Part shown: piece after piece, positions 42,492 to 51,268 of the stretch
How positions within the stretch are numbered: position 1 is the first letter of the stretch
How the letters are laid out: each line of letters opens with the position of its first letter
Source: an uncultured Methanolobus sp.
GTDB taxonomy: Archaea > Halobacteriota > Methanosarcinia > Methanosarcinales > Methanosarcinaceae
Direction of reading: 5' to 3'
Assembly: GCF_963667555.1 (NCBI RefSeq)
Contig: NZ_OY763421.1
Span: 2,745,562 to 2,809,561 of the forward strand
Length of the DNA stretch: 64,000 bases
Position numbers and translations under genes: made by a program
The notes under the pieces: model-generated
What the model was told of the DNA's origin: nothing
Databases searched by the model: none
What the model saw: the letters and a program-made list of their open reading frames with translations, nothing else

Positions 42492-43712
42492 ATGCTTCCT
42501 CCTGAAAATGATAAGAGGCAAACTGATCTTCGAAACAAGATAATCGGTTTGAGCGATACTTCTCACAGGAAGAGCTATTATCCTCAGTTAAAGGAGCAGA
42601 TCAAAGAGCTAAGGCAGGCAATGCGCGCCCTGAAAGAAAGTGAGGAAAAATACAGGACATATGTAACCATATCTCCTTATCCTATTTTTGTAATTGATTT
42701 TTATGGCAAGTTCCTTGATGTAAATCCGGAAGCCTGCAGGGTTGCGGGTTATTCCAGTGAAGAGATTCTTGGAATGTATATTTCGGAATTCATTCTTCCT
42801 TCCCGGGTGGATAATTACGCACAAACCTTTTCCAAGCTTCAGGAAGAAGGAAAACTTTCAGGTGAATTTCCTTTCATGAATAGGCAAGGGGATATATTTT
42901 ATCTGGAACTCCATGCAGTGCAGATTCCAGGTAATAAGTTCCTTGCAATATGCATGGACATAACTGAAAGGAAAAAAGCCGAAGATGAGATGCTAAGGGC
43001 AAAAATTGTGGCAGAAAATGCAAATCGTACCAAAACAGAATTCCTTGCAAATATGAGTCATGAACTTCGCACACCTTTGAACTCTGTGATCGGTTTTTCA
43101 GATCTGCTGCTTGAAGGTGCAGGCGGAGAACTTAGTGAAAAGCAGCTCCGTTATCTTACAAATATATCCCGCAGTGGTAAGCATCTACTTAGCATAATCA
43201 ACGAGATCCTGGACATTTCCAGGATTGAATCCGGGGAAATGACAATTGATAAACAGAGAATTCTTCTGAGTGAAGTATATGACGAAATCCATCCTATCCT
43301 GAAACAACTTGCAGATAACAAGAATATTGATTTCAGTATTTCACTTGAAACCGCAGATACATATGTCTATGCTGACAAGGTCAGGCTTAAACAAATATTT
43401 TACAATCTTGTTACCAATGCCATCAAATTCACAGAAAACGGTGGTTCGGTTTTGATAGATTCGACCATTGATGGGAAAATCATCCAGATCTCAGTAATTG
43501 ATACTGGAATAGGTATCGACAGCGAGGGAATGAAAAAGCTGTTTAAACCATTTGTGCAACTGGATTCATCTGAATCCCGGAAATATGAGGGTACTGGTCT
43601 TGGCCTTGCTCTTTCAAAGGAGCTTGTTGAACTTCATGGCGGAACCATCTGGGCTGAAAGTGAACCCGGCAAAGGAAGCAGTTTTACTTTTACTATTTCT
43701 GTATGTCAGTGA
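42492..43712 (+). CDS. PAS-domain sensor histidine kinase next to ercA
   Basis: This 406-residue cytoplasmic kinase has an N-terminal motif (GLSDTSHRKSYYPQLKEQI, ~20-38) continuing into a short coiled coil, one PAS domain (~50-165, YPIFVIDFYGKFLDVNPEAC), a HisKA domain with H-box NMSHELRTPLNSVIGFSDLL, and a HATPase with NLVTNAIKFTENG, DTGIGI and GTGLGLALS. It has no membrane segment or receiver, so the signal is probably internal and the partner regulator lies elsewhere. The shared N-terminal motif with the kinase at 45130 and the intervening ErcA-like gene suggest one signalling unit. Confidence 0.88.
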   Translation: MLPPENDKRQTDLRNKIIGLSDTSHRKSYYPQLKEQIKELRQAMRALKESEEKYRTYVTISPYPIFVIDFYGKFLDVNPEACRVAGYSSEEILGMYISEFILPSRVDNYAQTFSKLQEEGKLSGEFPFMNRQGDIFYLELHAVQIPGNKFLAICMDITERKKAEDEMLRAKIVAENANRTKTEFLANMSHELRTPLNSVIGFSDLLLEGAGGELSEKQLRYLTNISRSGKHLLSIINEILDISRIESGEMTIDKQRILLSEVYDEIHPILKQLADNKNIDFSISLETADTYVYADKVRLKQIFYNLVTNAIKFTENGGSVLIDSTIDGKIIQISVIDTGIGIDSEGMKKLFKPFVQLDSSESRKYEGTGLGLALSKELVELHGGTIWAESEPGKGSSFTFTISVCQ

Positions 43713-43952
43713 TATTTCAAATAATGGATTTTATACAAAATCTAAAATATCATTCTGGAAAATTACGTCTTTTCCGTCGAAACATTGTGTTTTTAGTTTT
43801 TCATATATGATGAGCCAAAAACTTTTATAAAAAAACGACTTGGTATTTTATGTGGGAAAATTCAGGTCATTTGTAGTGTAATTGTATAAAGGTCATGCCA
43901 AAGTCAGGTGCATGTCTGAAAGCTAACCTGTTTTCAGGTGGTGATTTGTAGT

Positions 43953-45143
43953 ATGAGTGGGAAATGTAGTGAAAAAGCAATGAATATACCTCATGGCAGT
44001 CTTCCGACCCGTAAGTTCTCTGCACCGGAAATAATTCTGGGTGACGGTTCCAGAAGCCTGATTGGTCAGTATGTCGACAGTCTTTCCGGCAGGAACGTTC
44101 TCCTGGTTACAGATCCGGGTGTCATTAAAGCAGGTTGGGCCGGGGAAATTGAAGACAGCATTAATTCAGAAGGAATAGATATTGTAGTCTATGACAAAGT
44201 CTCCCCTAATCCCAGATCTTCTGAGGTTATGCGGGGAGCCGAACTCTATGAGGATGAAGGGTGTGACCTCATTGTAGCTGTGGGAGGTGGAAGTCCCATG
44301 GACTGCGGCAAGGCAATTGGTGCGGTAGCTTCGAACCAGTGCAGTGTTCTGGAACTGGAAGGCGTGGATGAAGTTGCTATGCCTGCTCCTCCTTTGATAT
44401 GCATTCCAACAACAGCAGGTTCCTCTGCTGATGTATCCCAGTTCGCCATAATCAACGATGAGAAAGAGCAGCGCAAGTTTGCAATAATCAGCAAAACAAT
44501 GATAGCAGACCTGGCTCTCATCGATCCTGAAACCACCCTCTCAATGGATTCTCAACTGACAGCAGCTACCGGAATGGATGCCCTGTGCCATGCCTTCGAA
44601 TCATACGTTTCTAACGCTTCTTCAGTGATGACTGACATGTATGCATTGGAAGCAACAAAACTGATCTCCGGGTATTTGCCCAAAGTCTATGATGAGCCTG
44701 ATAATCTTGTTTACAGAGACAAAGTAATGCTTGGCAGTATGTATGCCGGACTGGCATTTTCAAATGCAAGTCTGGGTCTGGTTCATGCAATGGCACACAG
44801 TCTTGGCGGGTATAAAGATTCTCCACACGGAGAATGTAATGCTCAGCTTCTATGCCCCGTTGTTGAGTTCAATTATCCATTTGCATCTGAAAAGTATAAA
44901 GGACTTGAGATGGCCATGTCGGGAAACAAACCGGTACATGACAACGGTCCGGAAGGAATTGTAAATGCGCTTGAGAATCTCACTGAGCATCTGGGGATCA
45001 AGTCCGGCCTTTCATGCATAGGTGTAAAAGAAAGTGACATTGAGGTCCTAAGTAAAAATGCATTCAAGGATCCATGCCTGGCTACCAATCCGAACCCGGC
45101 CAGTATTGAAGACATAGCGAGACTTTTCCATGATTCACTCTGA
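43953..45143 (+). CDS. ercA: Iron-containing alcohol dehydrogenase, ErcA-like regulatory subgroup
   Basis: This 396-residue group III alcohol dehydrogenase-fold protein shows cofactor-binding VAVGGGSPMDCGKAIG, TTAGSSADVSQFAII, and metal-ligand motifs GMDALCHAFESY and AMAHSLGGYKDSPHGECNA, so it may be active. It sits between two sensor kinases and overlaps the second by 14 bases. That matches the ErcA subgroup, homologues implicated in controlling alcohol metabolism in pseudomonads and found beside kinases in methanogens. ATG 43953 has AGGTGGTGA upstream; an in-frame GTG at 43938 overlaps that site. Ordinary alcohol dehydrogenase is the alternative. Confidence 0.75.
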   Translation: MSGKCSEKAMNIPHGSLPTRKFSAPEIILGDGSRSLIGQYVDSLSGRNVLLVTDPGVIKAGWAGEIEDSINSEGIDIVVYDKVSPNPRSSEVMRGAELYEDEGCDLIVAVGGGSPMDCGKAIGAVASNQCSVLELEGVDEVAMPAPPLICIPTTAGSSADVSQFAIINDEKEQRKFAIISKTMIADLALIDPETTLSMDSQLTAATGMDALCHAFESYVSNASSVMTDMYALEATKLISGYLPKVYDEPDNLVYRDKVMLGSMYAGLAFSNASLGLVHAMAHSLGGYKDSPHGECNAQLLCPVVEFNYPFASEKYKGLEMAMSGNKPVHDNGPEGIVNALENLTEHLGIKSGLSCIGVKESDIEVLSKNAFKDPCLATNPNPASIEDIARLFHDSL

Positions 45144-46270
45144 AGAAGATGCCGGAAAGGATAGCCTTCGGCAGAAGATCATTGGATTAAGCGAGACATC
45201 ACATCGCAAAAGTTATTATCCTCAGTTAAAAGAGCAGATAATTGAGTTGAATACTGCCATGGATGCTTTGCAGGAGAGCGAAAATAAATATCGCACTCTT
45301 GTTGAGAATGTGAATATCGGTATAATCAGAACAGAACCCTGGGAAGGCGGCAGGATACTTCAGGCCAATCCGGCTCTCTGTAAGATGCTGGGTTTTGCTG
45401 ATGAGGAAGAACTTTTGACTCATCCAGTAACAGATATATATCTTCATCCGGAGGATCGCGCTGATCTGATGGATAAACTGAAGCGACTTGGTAGAATAAA
45501 AGATCATAAAATTGAATTCAAAGTAAGGGATGGTTCTATTATTCTCTGTTCTCTCACCCTTTCTGCACAATATGATTCTGAAGGAAATATCAAGTTTGTT
45601 GACGGTGTAGCCGAAGATATAACTGAGAAGGAAAAAAAGTCAGAAGCTCTAAGGCAGGCAAACAACAAACTGAATCTCCTGAGTTCCATAACTCGTCATG
45701 ATATCGTCAATCAGGTAATGGTACTGGAAGGTTATCTGTTACTACTTGCCGAAAAAGTAACAGATCCTGAACAAATTGAACTGATACGGAGAATGAAGGA
45801 TAATATCAGATCAATCGAAAGGCATATCATGTTCACCAAGGATTATCAGGAAATAGGTATCCATGCTCCTGAATGGGTGGGTCTGCAGCAGGTTCTAAAA
45901 GATGCCATGATATCACTGGATAACTCACAGGTGGATATTCGCATGGATACAGGGGATTATATGATCTTCACGGAAAGTCTTCTATAATCTTGGAAACAAT
46001 GTGATAAAACATAGCCAGGCTGAAAACCTTTACATAACCACTGATAAGCATGATGATCAGTTGCTAGTGGTTTTCCGGGATGATGGAATTGGCATTGAGG
46101 ACAAGAAAATGTTGTTCAAAAAAGGCAGTTCTTCTTCAGGATACGGACTTTTTCTGTCAAAGGAGATTCTTTCCATAACTGGTATTGGTATAAGGGAAAC
46201 AGGAATTGCAGGTGAAGGTGCTCGCTTTGAGATTATTTTTCCTTATGGGCAGTATAAGTCTGTTCAATGA
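45130..46270 (+). pseudogene. PAS-domain sensor histidine kinase interrupted by a frameshift
   Basis: The first frame (45130-45987) encodes an N-terminal GLSETSHRKSYYPQLKEQI motif nearly identical to that of the kinase at 42492, a PAS domain (~50-165), a HisKA-type H-box SSITRHDIVNQVMVLEGYLL and the start of the ATPase, ending TESLL-stop. A one-base shift at ~45983 restores YNLGNNVIKHSQAENLYITT, DDGIGIEDK, SGYGLFLSKEILS and the end at 46270. Together it would be a ~380-residue kinase. Either the gene is inactivated, the sequence has an error at CTTCTATAATC, or a truncated sensor is made. Confidence 0.85.
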
Positions 46271-46342
46271 TGTCCAGTAATGTGGATGCCTATGATTTAA
46301 TTTAATTATGTATTTATATCAATACTGACAAAAATCACATTT

Positions 46343-47122
46343 ATGTCAGTAATTACTCTCACTACTGATTTTGGCTCTCTTTATCCTGCATCCATGAAGG
46401 GTGTCATACTCAGTATAAACCCCGCAGCCACAATTGTTGACGTTACTCACTCAGTACCGCCCATTGATATAAGGGCAGGTGCTTTTGCTATCTATTCTGT
46501 GGTCAGACACTTTCCTCCCGGGACAATCCACGTAGGCGTTATTGATCCGGGGGTAGGCAGTGACCGTAAAGCGATAATTGTCAAAGCAGGTGACCAGTGG
46601 TTTGTAGGGCCTGATAATGGTCTTTTGATCCCTCCGGCACGTCTGCTTGGTGATGTTGAGGTATATGGGATCATAGAAGACAGGCTTTCTGAACATATAT
46701 CATCAACATTCCATGGCAGGGATATCTTTGCTCCGGCAGCCGCATATTTATCAAGTGGCAGGGCTGTCCTTGAAATTGCCCGTAAAACAGATGATTATGT
46801 TGATATGGATTTTTCAGGCTACACGATAGAAAAGCAGTTCATTGAAGCAACTGTTATTTATGTGGATGATTTTGGAAACATAATTACCAACATTCCAGGC
46901 GAGAAGATACTTGACGAAATAGAGGCAGGAACTGTTCTTTCTGTATCAGGCAGGCAAATGCCATTCTTGAACACTTATAGTGGAGTTTCAAAATGGGGAT
47001 TGATCGCATTGGTTGGAAGCCATGGATTCTTTGAGATTGCAGTGAATCAGGGTAGCGCTTCACGCTTGCTCCATCTTACTAATGGAAATAGTATAAGGAT
47101 AGGGATAATGAGCAACCGTTAG
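46343..47122 (+). CDS. DUF62 family SAM hydroxide adenosyltransferase
   Basis: This 259-residue protein of the DUF62/fluorinase-like fold is known to hydrolyse S-adenosylmethionine to adenosine and methionine using hydroxide. The N-terminus ITLTTDFGSLYPASMKGVIL carries the conserved TTDFG, followed by THSVPPIDIRAGAFAI, VGVIDPGVGSDRKAII, FVGPDNGLL, STFHGRDIFAPAAAYL and the C-terminal-domain IYVDDFGNIITNI. Length and motif order are standard. It is monocistronic and converges on the cohesin-domain gene through a shared hairpin. Confidence 0.9.
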   Translation: MSVITLTTDFGSLYPASMKGVILSINPAATIVDVTHSVPPIDIRAGAFAIYSVVRHFPPGTIHVGVIDPGVGSDRKAIIVKAGDQWFVGPDNGLLIPPARLLGDVEVYGIIEDRLSEHISSTFHGRDIFAPAAAYLSSGRAVLEIARKTDDYVDMDFSGYTIEKQFIEATVIYVDDFGNIITNIPGEKILDEIEAGTVLSVSGRQMPFLNTYSGVSKWGLIALVGSHGFFEIAVNQGSASRLLHLTNGNSIRIGIMSNR

Positions 47123-47133
47123 TTGCTCATTAT
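47105..47133. terminator. Bidirectional hairpin terminator
   Basis: ATAATGAGCAAC and GTTGCTCATTAT form a perfect 12-bp stem around CGTTA. It spans the stop of the DUF62 gene and abuts the stop of the convergent cohesin-domain gene, so it can serve both. Confidence 0.65.
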
Positions 47134-47780
47134 CATTGTTTTGTCCTGATAATATACACACAACACATTGCAATTATAGCTAATATTGCACTGTTCTGGC
47201 TGGTCTTTGGACTTTCTTCTTCTTCTTCAGATGCGGCTCCCATATCTATCTCCTGAGTTTCCAGTTCCACATCACCAACTGCTATCTCTGCATTACTTAC
47301 AGTTACACTGTCAGTTTTAGTAAGGTCGTCTCCTGCAGAGTTAGTAATAACTACTTTTTGCATCTCTAGGTAGGTAATTCCAGAATTGTCCTTTGCCTGA
47401 AGTGTGATGGTAGCAAATGCTTCCCTGTCAAGCATCATGTCGTCTCCCATTATTACTGAATAGATATTGGTCACCGCCCCAAGTTCGTTATCAATAGTTC
47501 CTTTTGAGAATATTGTTTTTGCTCCTTCCTGCTTGAAGAAGTTACCTTCGGTTATTGCTATAACTTCTATAAGTGTGGGGTCATATGCCAGTTCCATCTC
47601 TGCACCGGAGACATTTACATCACTTTCGATCACGATGTCAAGTGTAAACTCGTCATTTTCTTCAACATGTAGTTGCGATGGAGCTAAGGCAACTGATATC
47701 TCTGCGTTTGCAGTTCCTGCAAGTAAAAGTGTAATAAGAACAAAGATAGAAATGGCTGCAAATGTTTTACAGCTTTTCAT
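47133..47780 (-). CDS. Cohesin-domain surface protein
   Basis: From ATG 47780 the protein has 215 residues: a signal peptide (FAAISIFVLITLLLAGTANA), a single cohesin-type beta-sandwich (~30-165) seen in ISVALAPSQLHVEENDEFTL, VSGAEMELAYDPTLIEVIAI, AFATITLQAK and GITYLEMQKVVITNSAG, an acidic linker (EEEEESPKTS) and a C-terminal helix (ILAIIAMCCVYIIRTKQ) that anchors it. Cohesins bind dockerins; many archaea carry them outside cellulosomes. No dockerin is recognised in the window. A GTG at 47798 is a possible earlier start. Confidence 0.82.
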   Translation of the reverse strand: MKSCKTFAAISIFVLITLLLAGTANAEISVALAPSQLHVEENDEFTLDIVIESDVNVSGAEMELAYDPTLIEVIAITEGNFFKQEGAKTIFSKGTIDNELGAVTNIYSVIMGDDMMLDREAFATITLQAKDNSGITYLEMQKVVITNSAGDDLTKTDSVTVSNAEIAVGDVELETQEIDMGAASEEEEESPKTSQNSAILAIIAMCCVYIIRTKQ

Positions 47781-47871
47781 ATATGTAATAACGATCACCT
47801 TCTATTATTCTTAATAAATATTGGTGTGTTATTATATTAAAATCATTGCAGGTTGTATTGTGGATGCATTT

Positions 47872-48945
47872 TCACATCCATTCATAGTGCCGTGCAACTT
47901 CGGTATTGAAATTATACATAAGGCTGTTCTCAACATAACCAAAGAAAAGGCATTTCTGGCAGTTACGTGCTTTCTCTTTTCGGATATTCTTTGTCCTTTG
48001 CCAGAAGTTTGCAATTCCTTCGTTGATGTGGCCTATTTGTTCACGATATACTCTGCAGTTTTCTATACTGCCATCGGCTGTCACATCAAGAATTATATCG
48101 TTTGCATGGCAGGTAAAATCAGGTTTAAGGTCACGTACCATCTTAAGATATGTATAGGAGTTTATTATTGGGTAGCCTTCCTTTTTCATCTCGATGATCC
48201 TGTCAACAGCCTGGTGGTACTTTGAAATATCGCGTATTCCCATTCTGTCCCAGGTATCCGTTTCTATTCCCTGGAATTCATACATGGGTTCGAATGATAT
48301 TTTCACATCCAGGTCTTTTGCCATTGTGATAAGTTCTTCGATATCATTCAGGTTCTTTCCGCTGATAACACAGTTGAGCAGAAGAGGGTTGTCGATCCTG
48401 TCTTTTGCTTTAAGGATTCCCGGCATTATTCTATCAAGGTCAACTCCTCTTATATCTCTGTAACTGGAAGTCCCGTCAACAGAAACTGAAAGATAATCAA
48501 GGTCTGTGAGTTCATCTATTCGCTTTTCTAGCAAAAGTCCGTTGGTAATAAGTGATGTCACCATTCCAATGCTTTTCGCATGAGCCAGAATTTCAGGAAG
48601 GTCTTTTCTAAGAAGCGGCTCAACCGTCCATGCATTGTATACGATAATTCCAAAGTCTCTGGCTTCATCAAGGAGTTTGAAGATATCCTGAAGTTCCATC
48701 TCGTCTCCTTCTGTTTTCCAATATTCGCAGAATGAGCATTTCATGTTACATCTGGAATTGATGGCATGGGACAACACAAAAGGACGTTTCCTGATGTGCA
48801 TCTGCCATACAGCTTTTGCAGCAATGAATGGTGAATATTTGGCCATGGTGATTATCCGGTATTGTTTCTCTCTTTTAAATCTGCATATGCTAAAAAAGAT
48901 TTGCTCTACCATCGACTTCAGTTTCATTATGATGAATGTTCTCAT
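47872..48945 (-). CDS. Radical SAM protein with C-terminal SPASM-like cysteines
   Basis: The radical SAM cluster motif CNMKCSFC follows KRPFVLSHAINSR, with the strand order of a partial TIM barrel (WTVEPLLRKDLPEI, SLITNGLLLEKRIDELTDLD, LSVSVDGTSSYRDIRG). The C-terminus has CHANDIILDVTADGSIENC and NCQKCLFF, SPASM-like auxiliary cluster cysteines. The substrate is not evident. The first 33 residues before MAKYSPFIAAKAVWQMHIRK are basic and not family-like, so ATG 48846 is the likelier start. It is monocistronic and divergent from the nickel locus. Confidence 0.85.
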   Translation of the reverse strand: MRTFIIMKLKSMVEQIFFSICRFKREKQYRIITMAKYSPFIAAKAVWQMHIRKRPFVLSHAINSRCNMKCSFCEYWKTEGDEMELQDIFKLLDEARDFGIIVYNAWTVEPLLRKDLPEILAHAKSIGMVTSLITNGLLLEKRIDELTDLDYLSVSVDGTSSYRDIRGVDLDRIMPGILKAKDRIDNPLLLNCVISGKNLNDIEELITMAKDLDVKISFEPMYEFQGIETDTWDRMGIRDISKYHQAVDRIIEMKKEGYPIINSYTYLKMVRDLKPDFTCHANDIILDVTADGSIENCRVYREQIGHINEGIANFWQRTKNIRKEKARNCQKCLFFGYVENSLMYNFNTEVARHYEWM

Positions 48946-49060
48946 CCCTCGTACTACTTATTATTGTACTGAATAATATGCTACAAAAATAGCACAAACT
49001 ATTTATTTAGTGTTACAGTGTGATTATTCATTCTATTTATGTTGGTAGGAGATTTAAATT

Positions 49061-50020
49061 ATGAGAAAAATTCTTTTTAGTTTATTGCTCATTGGAATGC
49101 TTTTGTGTTCCACAGGTATAGGAAGCGCTCACTTCACTATGGTTTTCCCAAGCGACAGCGCAGACAGCGTATGGGATGTAGTTCCAGAGGATTACATTGC
49201 AGAACTTGGTGACACAAAAGACGTTTACATGATGTGGGGTCACCCTTACGAGCACATTCTTTTCGATATGTCAAATGTTCCTGAAGTTTCAGTTACAAAA
49301 CCAGATGGAACTGTTGAAGAGCTGACTGTTGAGGAAGTAACTGTTGATGGACAGGATGAAGACGGTAACATGGGAACCTTCCTTGCTTACAAGACATCAT
49401 TTACAGTTGACCAGATGGGTGATTCAGTCATTTCCGTAAAATACGAAGATGTTGACGAAGATATGGTAGACTTTACCAAGGCTGTAATTCACTGTGGTGA
49501 AGAAATGTGGATGGGCTGGGATGCTGAAGTCGGACAGGACACAGAGATCATTCCATATATGAGACCATACGGCATGGAAGAAGGTTTTGTCTTTGCAGGT
49601 CAGGCACTTTCCAATGGTGAAGCTCTCACTGGCGCTGATGTGGAAATAGAGATTTATCACACCCTTGAGAAAGGAATTGAGATCGTTGAAGCTGCAGAAG
49701 AGATGTATCCATACGATGCACCAATGGTTTTCACAAGACTCACAAAGTCAAACGCAGCAGGAGACTTCGTTTACACCCTTGATGAGCCTGGAATCTGGTT
49801 TGTCGGTGCAACAATGGAACCTGAAGAGGGACAGCCTGTAAGAGGAGTATTCATTGTTCCTGTTATCGAGTCATTCCCTGCAAAAGCAGTAACCGCAGCA
49901 GCAGCAGCTGAAACACATGCGGAATCATCCGCAGATTCCGCAAGTGCTCCTGGATTCATCGCATCTGTTGCCCTTGCAGGTATACTCGGTGCTCTCTATA
50001 CAATAATGAGGAAAGAGTAA
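49061..50020 (+). CDS. nikK: DUF4198 extracellular component of the nickel transporter (NikK-like)
   Basis: The protein has a signal peptide (LFSLLLIGMLLCSTGIGSA) whose cleavage would expose an N-terminal histidine (HFTMVFPSD), a DUF4198 beta-sandwich region (~25-270; WGHPYEHILFDMS, PEDYIAELGD, GIWFVGATMEPEEG), an alanine/serine-rich linker and a C-terminal membrane helix with KE end. DUF4198 proteins are linked to CbiM/NikM-type ECF transporters and thought to capture nickel. GGTAGGAGATTT precedes the ATG. A hairpin terminator separates it from nikM, so it may be made in excess. Confidence 0.8.
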   Translation: MRKILFSLLLIGMLLCSTGIGSAHFTMVFPSDSADSVWDVVPEDYIAELGDTKDVYMMWGHPYEHILFDMSNVPEVSVTKPDGTVEELTVEEVTVDGQDEDGNMGTFLAYKTSFTVDQMGDSVISVKYEDVDEDMVDFTKAVIHCGEEMWMGWDAEVGQDTEIIPYMRPYGMEEGFVFAGQALSNGEALTGADVEIEIYHTLEKGIEIVEAAEEMYPYDAPMVFTRLTKSNAAGDFVYTLDEPGIWFVGATMEPEEGQPVRGVFIVPVIESFPAKAVTAAAAAETHAESSADSASAPGFIASVALAGILGALYTIMRKE

Positions 50021-50036
50021 ATTATTGCTAAAATAA

Positions 50037-50068
50037 GATAGGGAGTCACTGTTCCCTATCAAACCCTT
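50037..50068 (+). terminator. Hairpin terminator after the DUF4198 gene
   Basis: GATAGGGA and TCCCTATC form a perfect 8-bp stem around eight bases (50037-50060), followed by AAACCCTTTTT. A TATA-like AAATTATACATA before 50154 suggests nikM has its own promoter. Confidence 0.6.
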
Positions 50069-50153
50069 TTTATACGTTGCTATTCATTCTCAGTCCAAAA
50101 TCATATGGATTGAAAAACAATTCATACCAAATTATACATATGAGGTAACAATT

Positions 50154-50774
50154 ATGCATATTTCTGATGGTGTGTTATCTTTTCCGGTAATCGTTGCAGG
50201 ATGGATAATTGCACTGGTTATGAATGCCGTGATCCTCTGGCGTTGTAAATCCAGACATGACATGGCAGAAGAAATCCCTAAGATATCTATTATGACAGGT
50301 GCTTTTTTTGTAGCATCTCTTGTCCACGTGTCCATTGGTCCTACAAGTGTTCACCTGCTTTTGACAGGGCTTCTTGGTGTCATACTGGGATTGATGTCAT
50401 TTCCTGCAATGCTCGTTGGTCTCACATTACAGGCATTTCTTTTCCAGCATGGCGGTATCACAACCATAGGTATTAACAATGTGATGATGGGTGTTCCTGC
50501 TCTGATCGCGTACTGGATATTCAGGTACGGTTACCAAAAAGGTATCAATGCTTCTGTACTGGGTATTGTCTGTGGTGCTCTGGGAGTGATGCTTTCAGGA
50601 ATTTTCCTTGCTTTGATGCTTATAACCACTGGTGAACAATTCACAGAGATCGCATATGCAGTTGTAGTTGCTCATATTCCTATTATGATAATTGAAGGAA
50701 TTATTACCGGTTCTGTTGTAACTTTTATACTTAAGGTCAGGCCGGAGTTATTACCACTGGACAGGGAGGTTTAA
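50154..50774 (+). CDS. nikM: Nickel/cobalt ECF transporter substrate-binding membrane protein
   Basis: This 206-residue CbiM/NikM-family S component starts MHISDGVLSFPVIVAGWIIA; His2 of this conserved MHISDG start coordinates the metal with the free N-terminus. About six hydrophobic helices follow, with SIGPTSVHLLLTGLLGVILG and LQAFLFQHGGITTIGINNVM, both typical. Metal choice between nickel and cobalt cannot be read directly; the DUF4198 and small partner genes favour nickel. Confidence 0.88.
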   Translation: MHISDGVLSFPVIVAGWIIALVMNAVILWRCKSRHDMAEEIPKISIMTGAFFVASLVHVSIGPTSVHLLLTGLLGVILGLMSFPAMLVGLTLQAFLFQHGGITTIGINNVMMGVPALIAYWIFRYGYQKGINASVLGIVCGALGVMLSGIFLALMLITTGEQFTEIAYAVVVAHIPIMIIEGIITGSVVTFILKVRPELLPLDREV

Positions 50775-50778
50775 GATT

Positions 50779-51234
50779 ATGGATTCTTTGAGATTAATGA
50801 AAATTCTGGTTTTATTAAGTATGGTTTTTACTATCTGTATTCCTGCAGCTTCCGCACACCGTGTCTATGTTCAGGAAACAATTACAGAGATCGAAATCAA
50901 ATCCTGGTTCGGTGGTGGGGATCCGATGGCAGATGCAGATGTTAGAATATATGCCATCAAGAACGGTGAAGAAGAACTCTATATTGAGGACAAGACTGAT
51001 TCAGATGGTCTGTATTATTTCACCCCGAAGCTGGGAGTATCAGAATACAGGGTTGAGGTTTCAGAAAGTGGTCACAAGAGTGAAGAGACATTCACTCTGA
51101 CCGGAGATGCGGTTGGTGACACTTCAGATGCAGAACTTCCACTGGCTGCAAGAATTGGTGCAGGTTTTGGTTATATTATCGGTATTGCAGGAATTGCAAT
51201 GTATCTCTCAGCACGCAAGTCCAGATCCGAATAA
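50779..51234 (+). CDS. Small membrane-anchored nickel transporter accessory protein (NikL/NikN-like)
   Basis: The 151-residue protein has a signal peptide ending ASA, a mature start HRVYVQETITEIEIKSWFGG, a carboxypeptidase-regulatory-like/transthyretin fold (PMADADVRIYAIKNG, DSDGLYYFTPKLGVSEYRVE), and a C-terminal helix (GFGYIIGIAGIAMYLSARKS). Small proteins of this kind replace CbiN in NikMN-type systems. It sits four bases after nikM with GGGAGG before the ATG. Like the DUF4198 protein, its predicted mature N-terminus is histidine. Confidence 0.75.
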   Translation: MDSLRLMKILVLLSMVFTICIPAASAHRVYVQETITEIEIKSWFGGGDPMADADVRIYAIKNGEEELYIEDKTDSDGLYYFTPKLGVSEYRVEVSESGHKSEETFTLTGDAVGDTSDAELPLAARIGAGFGYIIGIAGIAMYLSARKSRSE

Positions 51235-51268
51235 AAATCACAGGAATTTGAATAGAAGGTGACACTAA

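Noticed and set aside
48961..49060. NikR operator before the nickel locus
   Set aside because: I could not find the GTATGA-N16-TCATAC dyad here or before nikM; only single half-site-like TCATA words occur.
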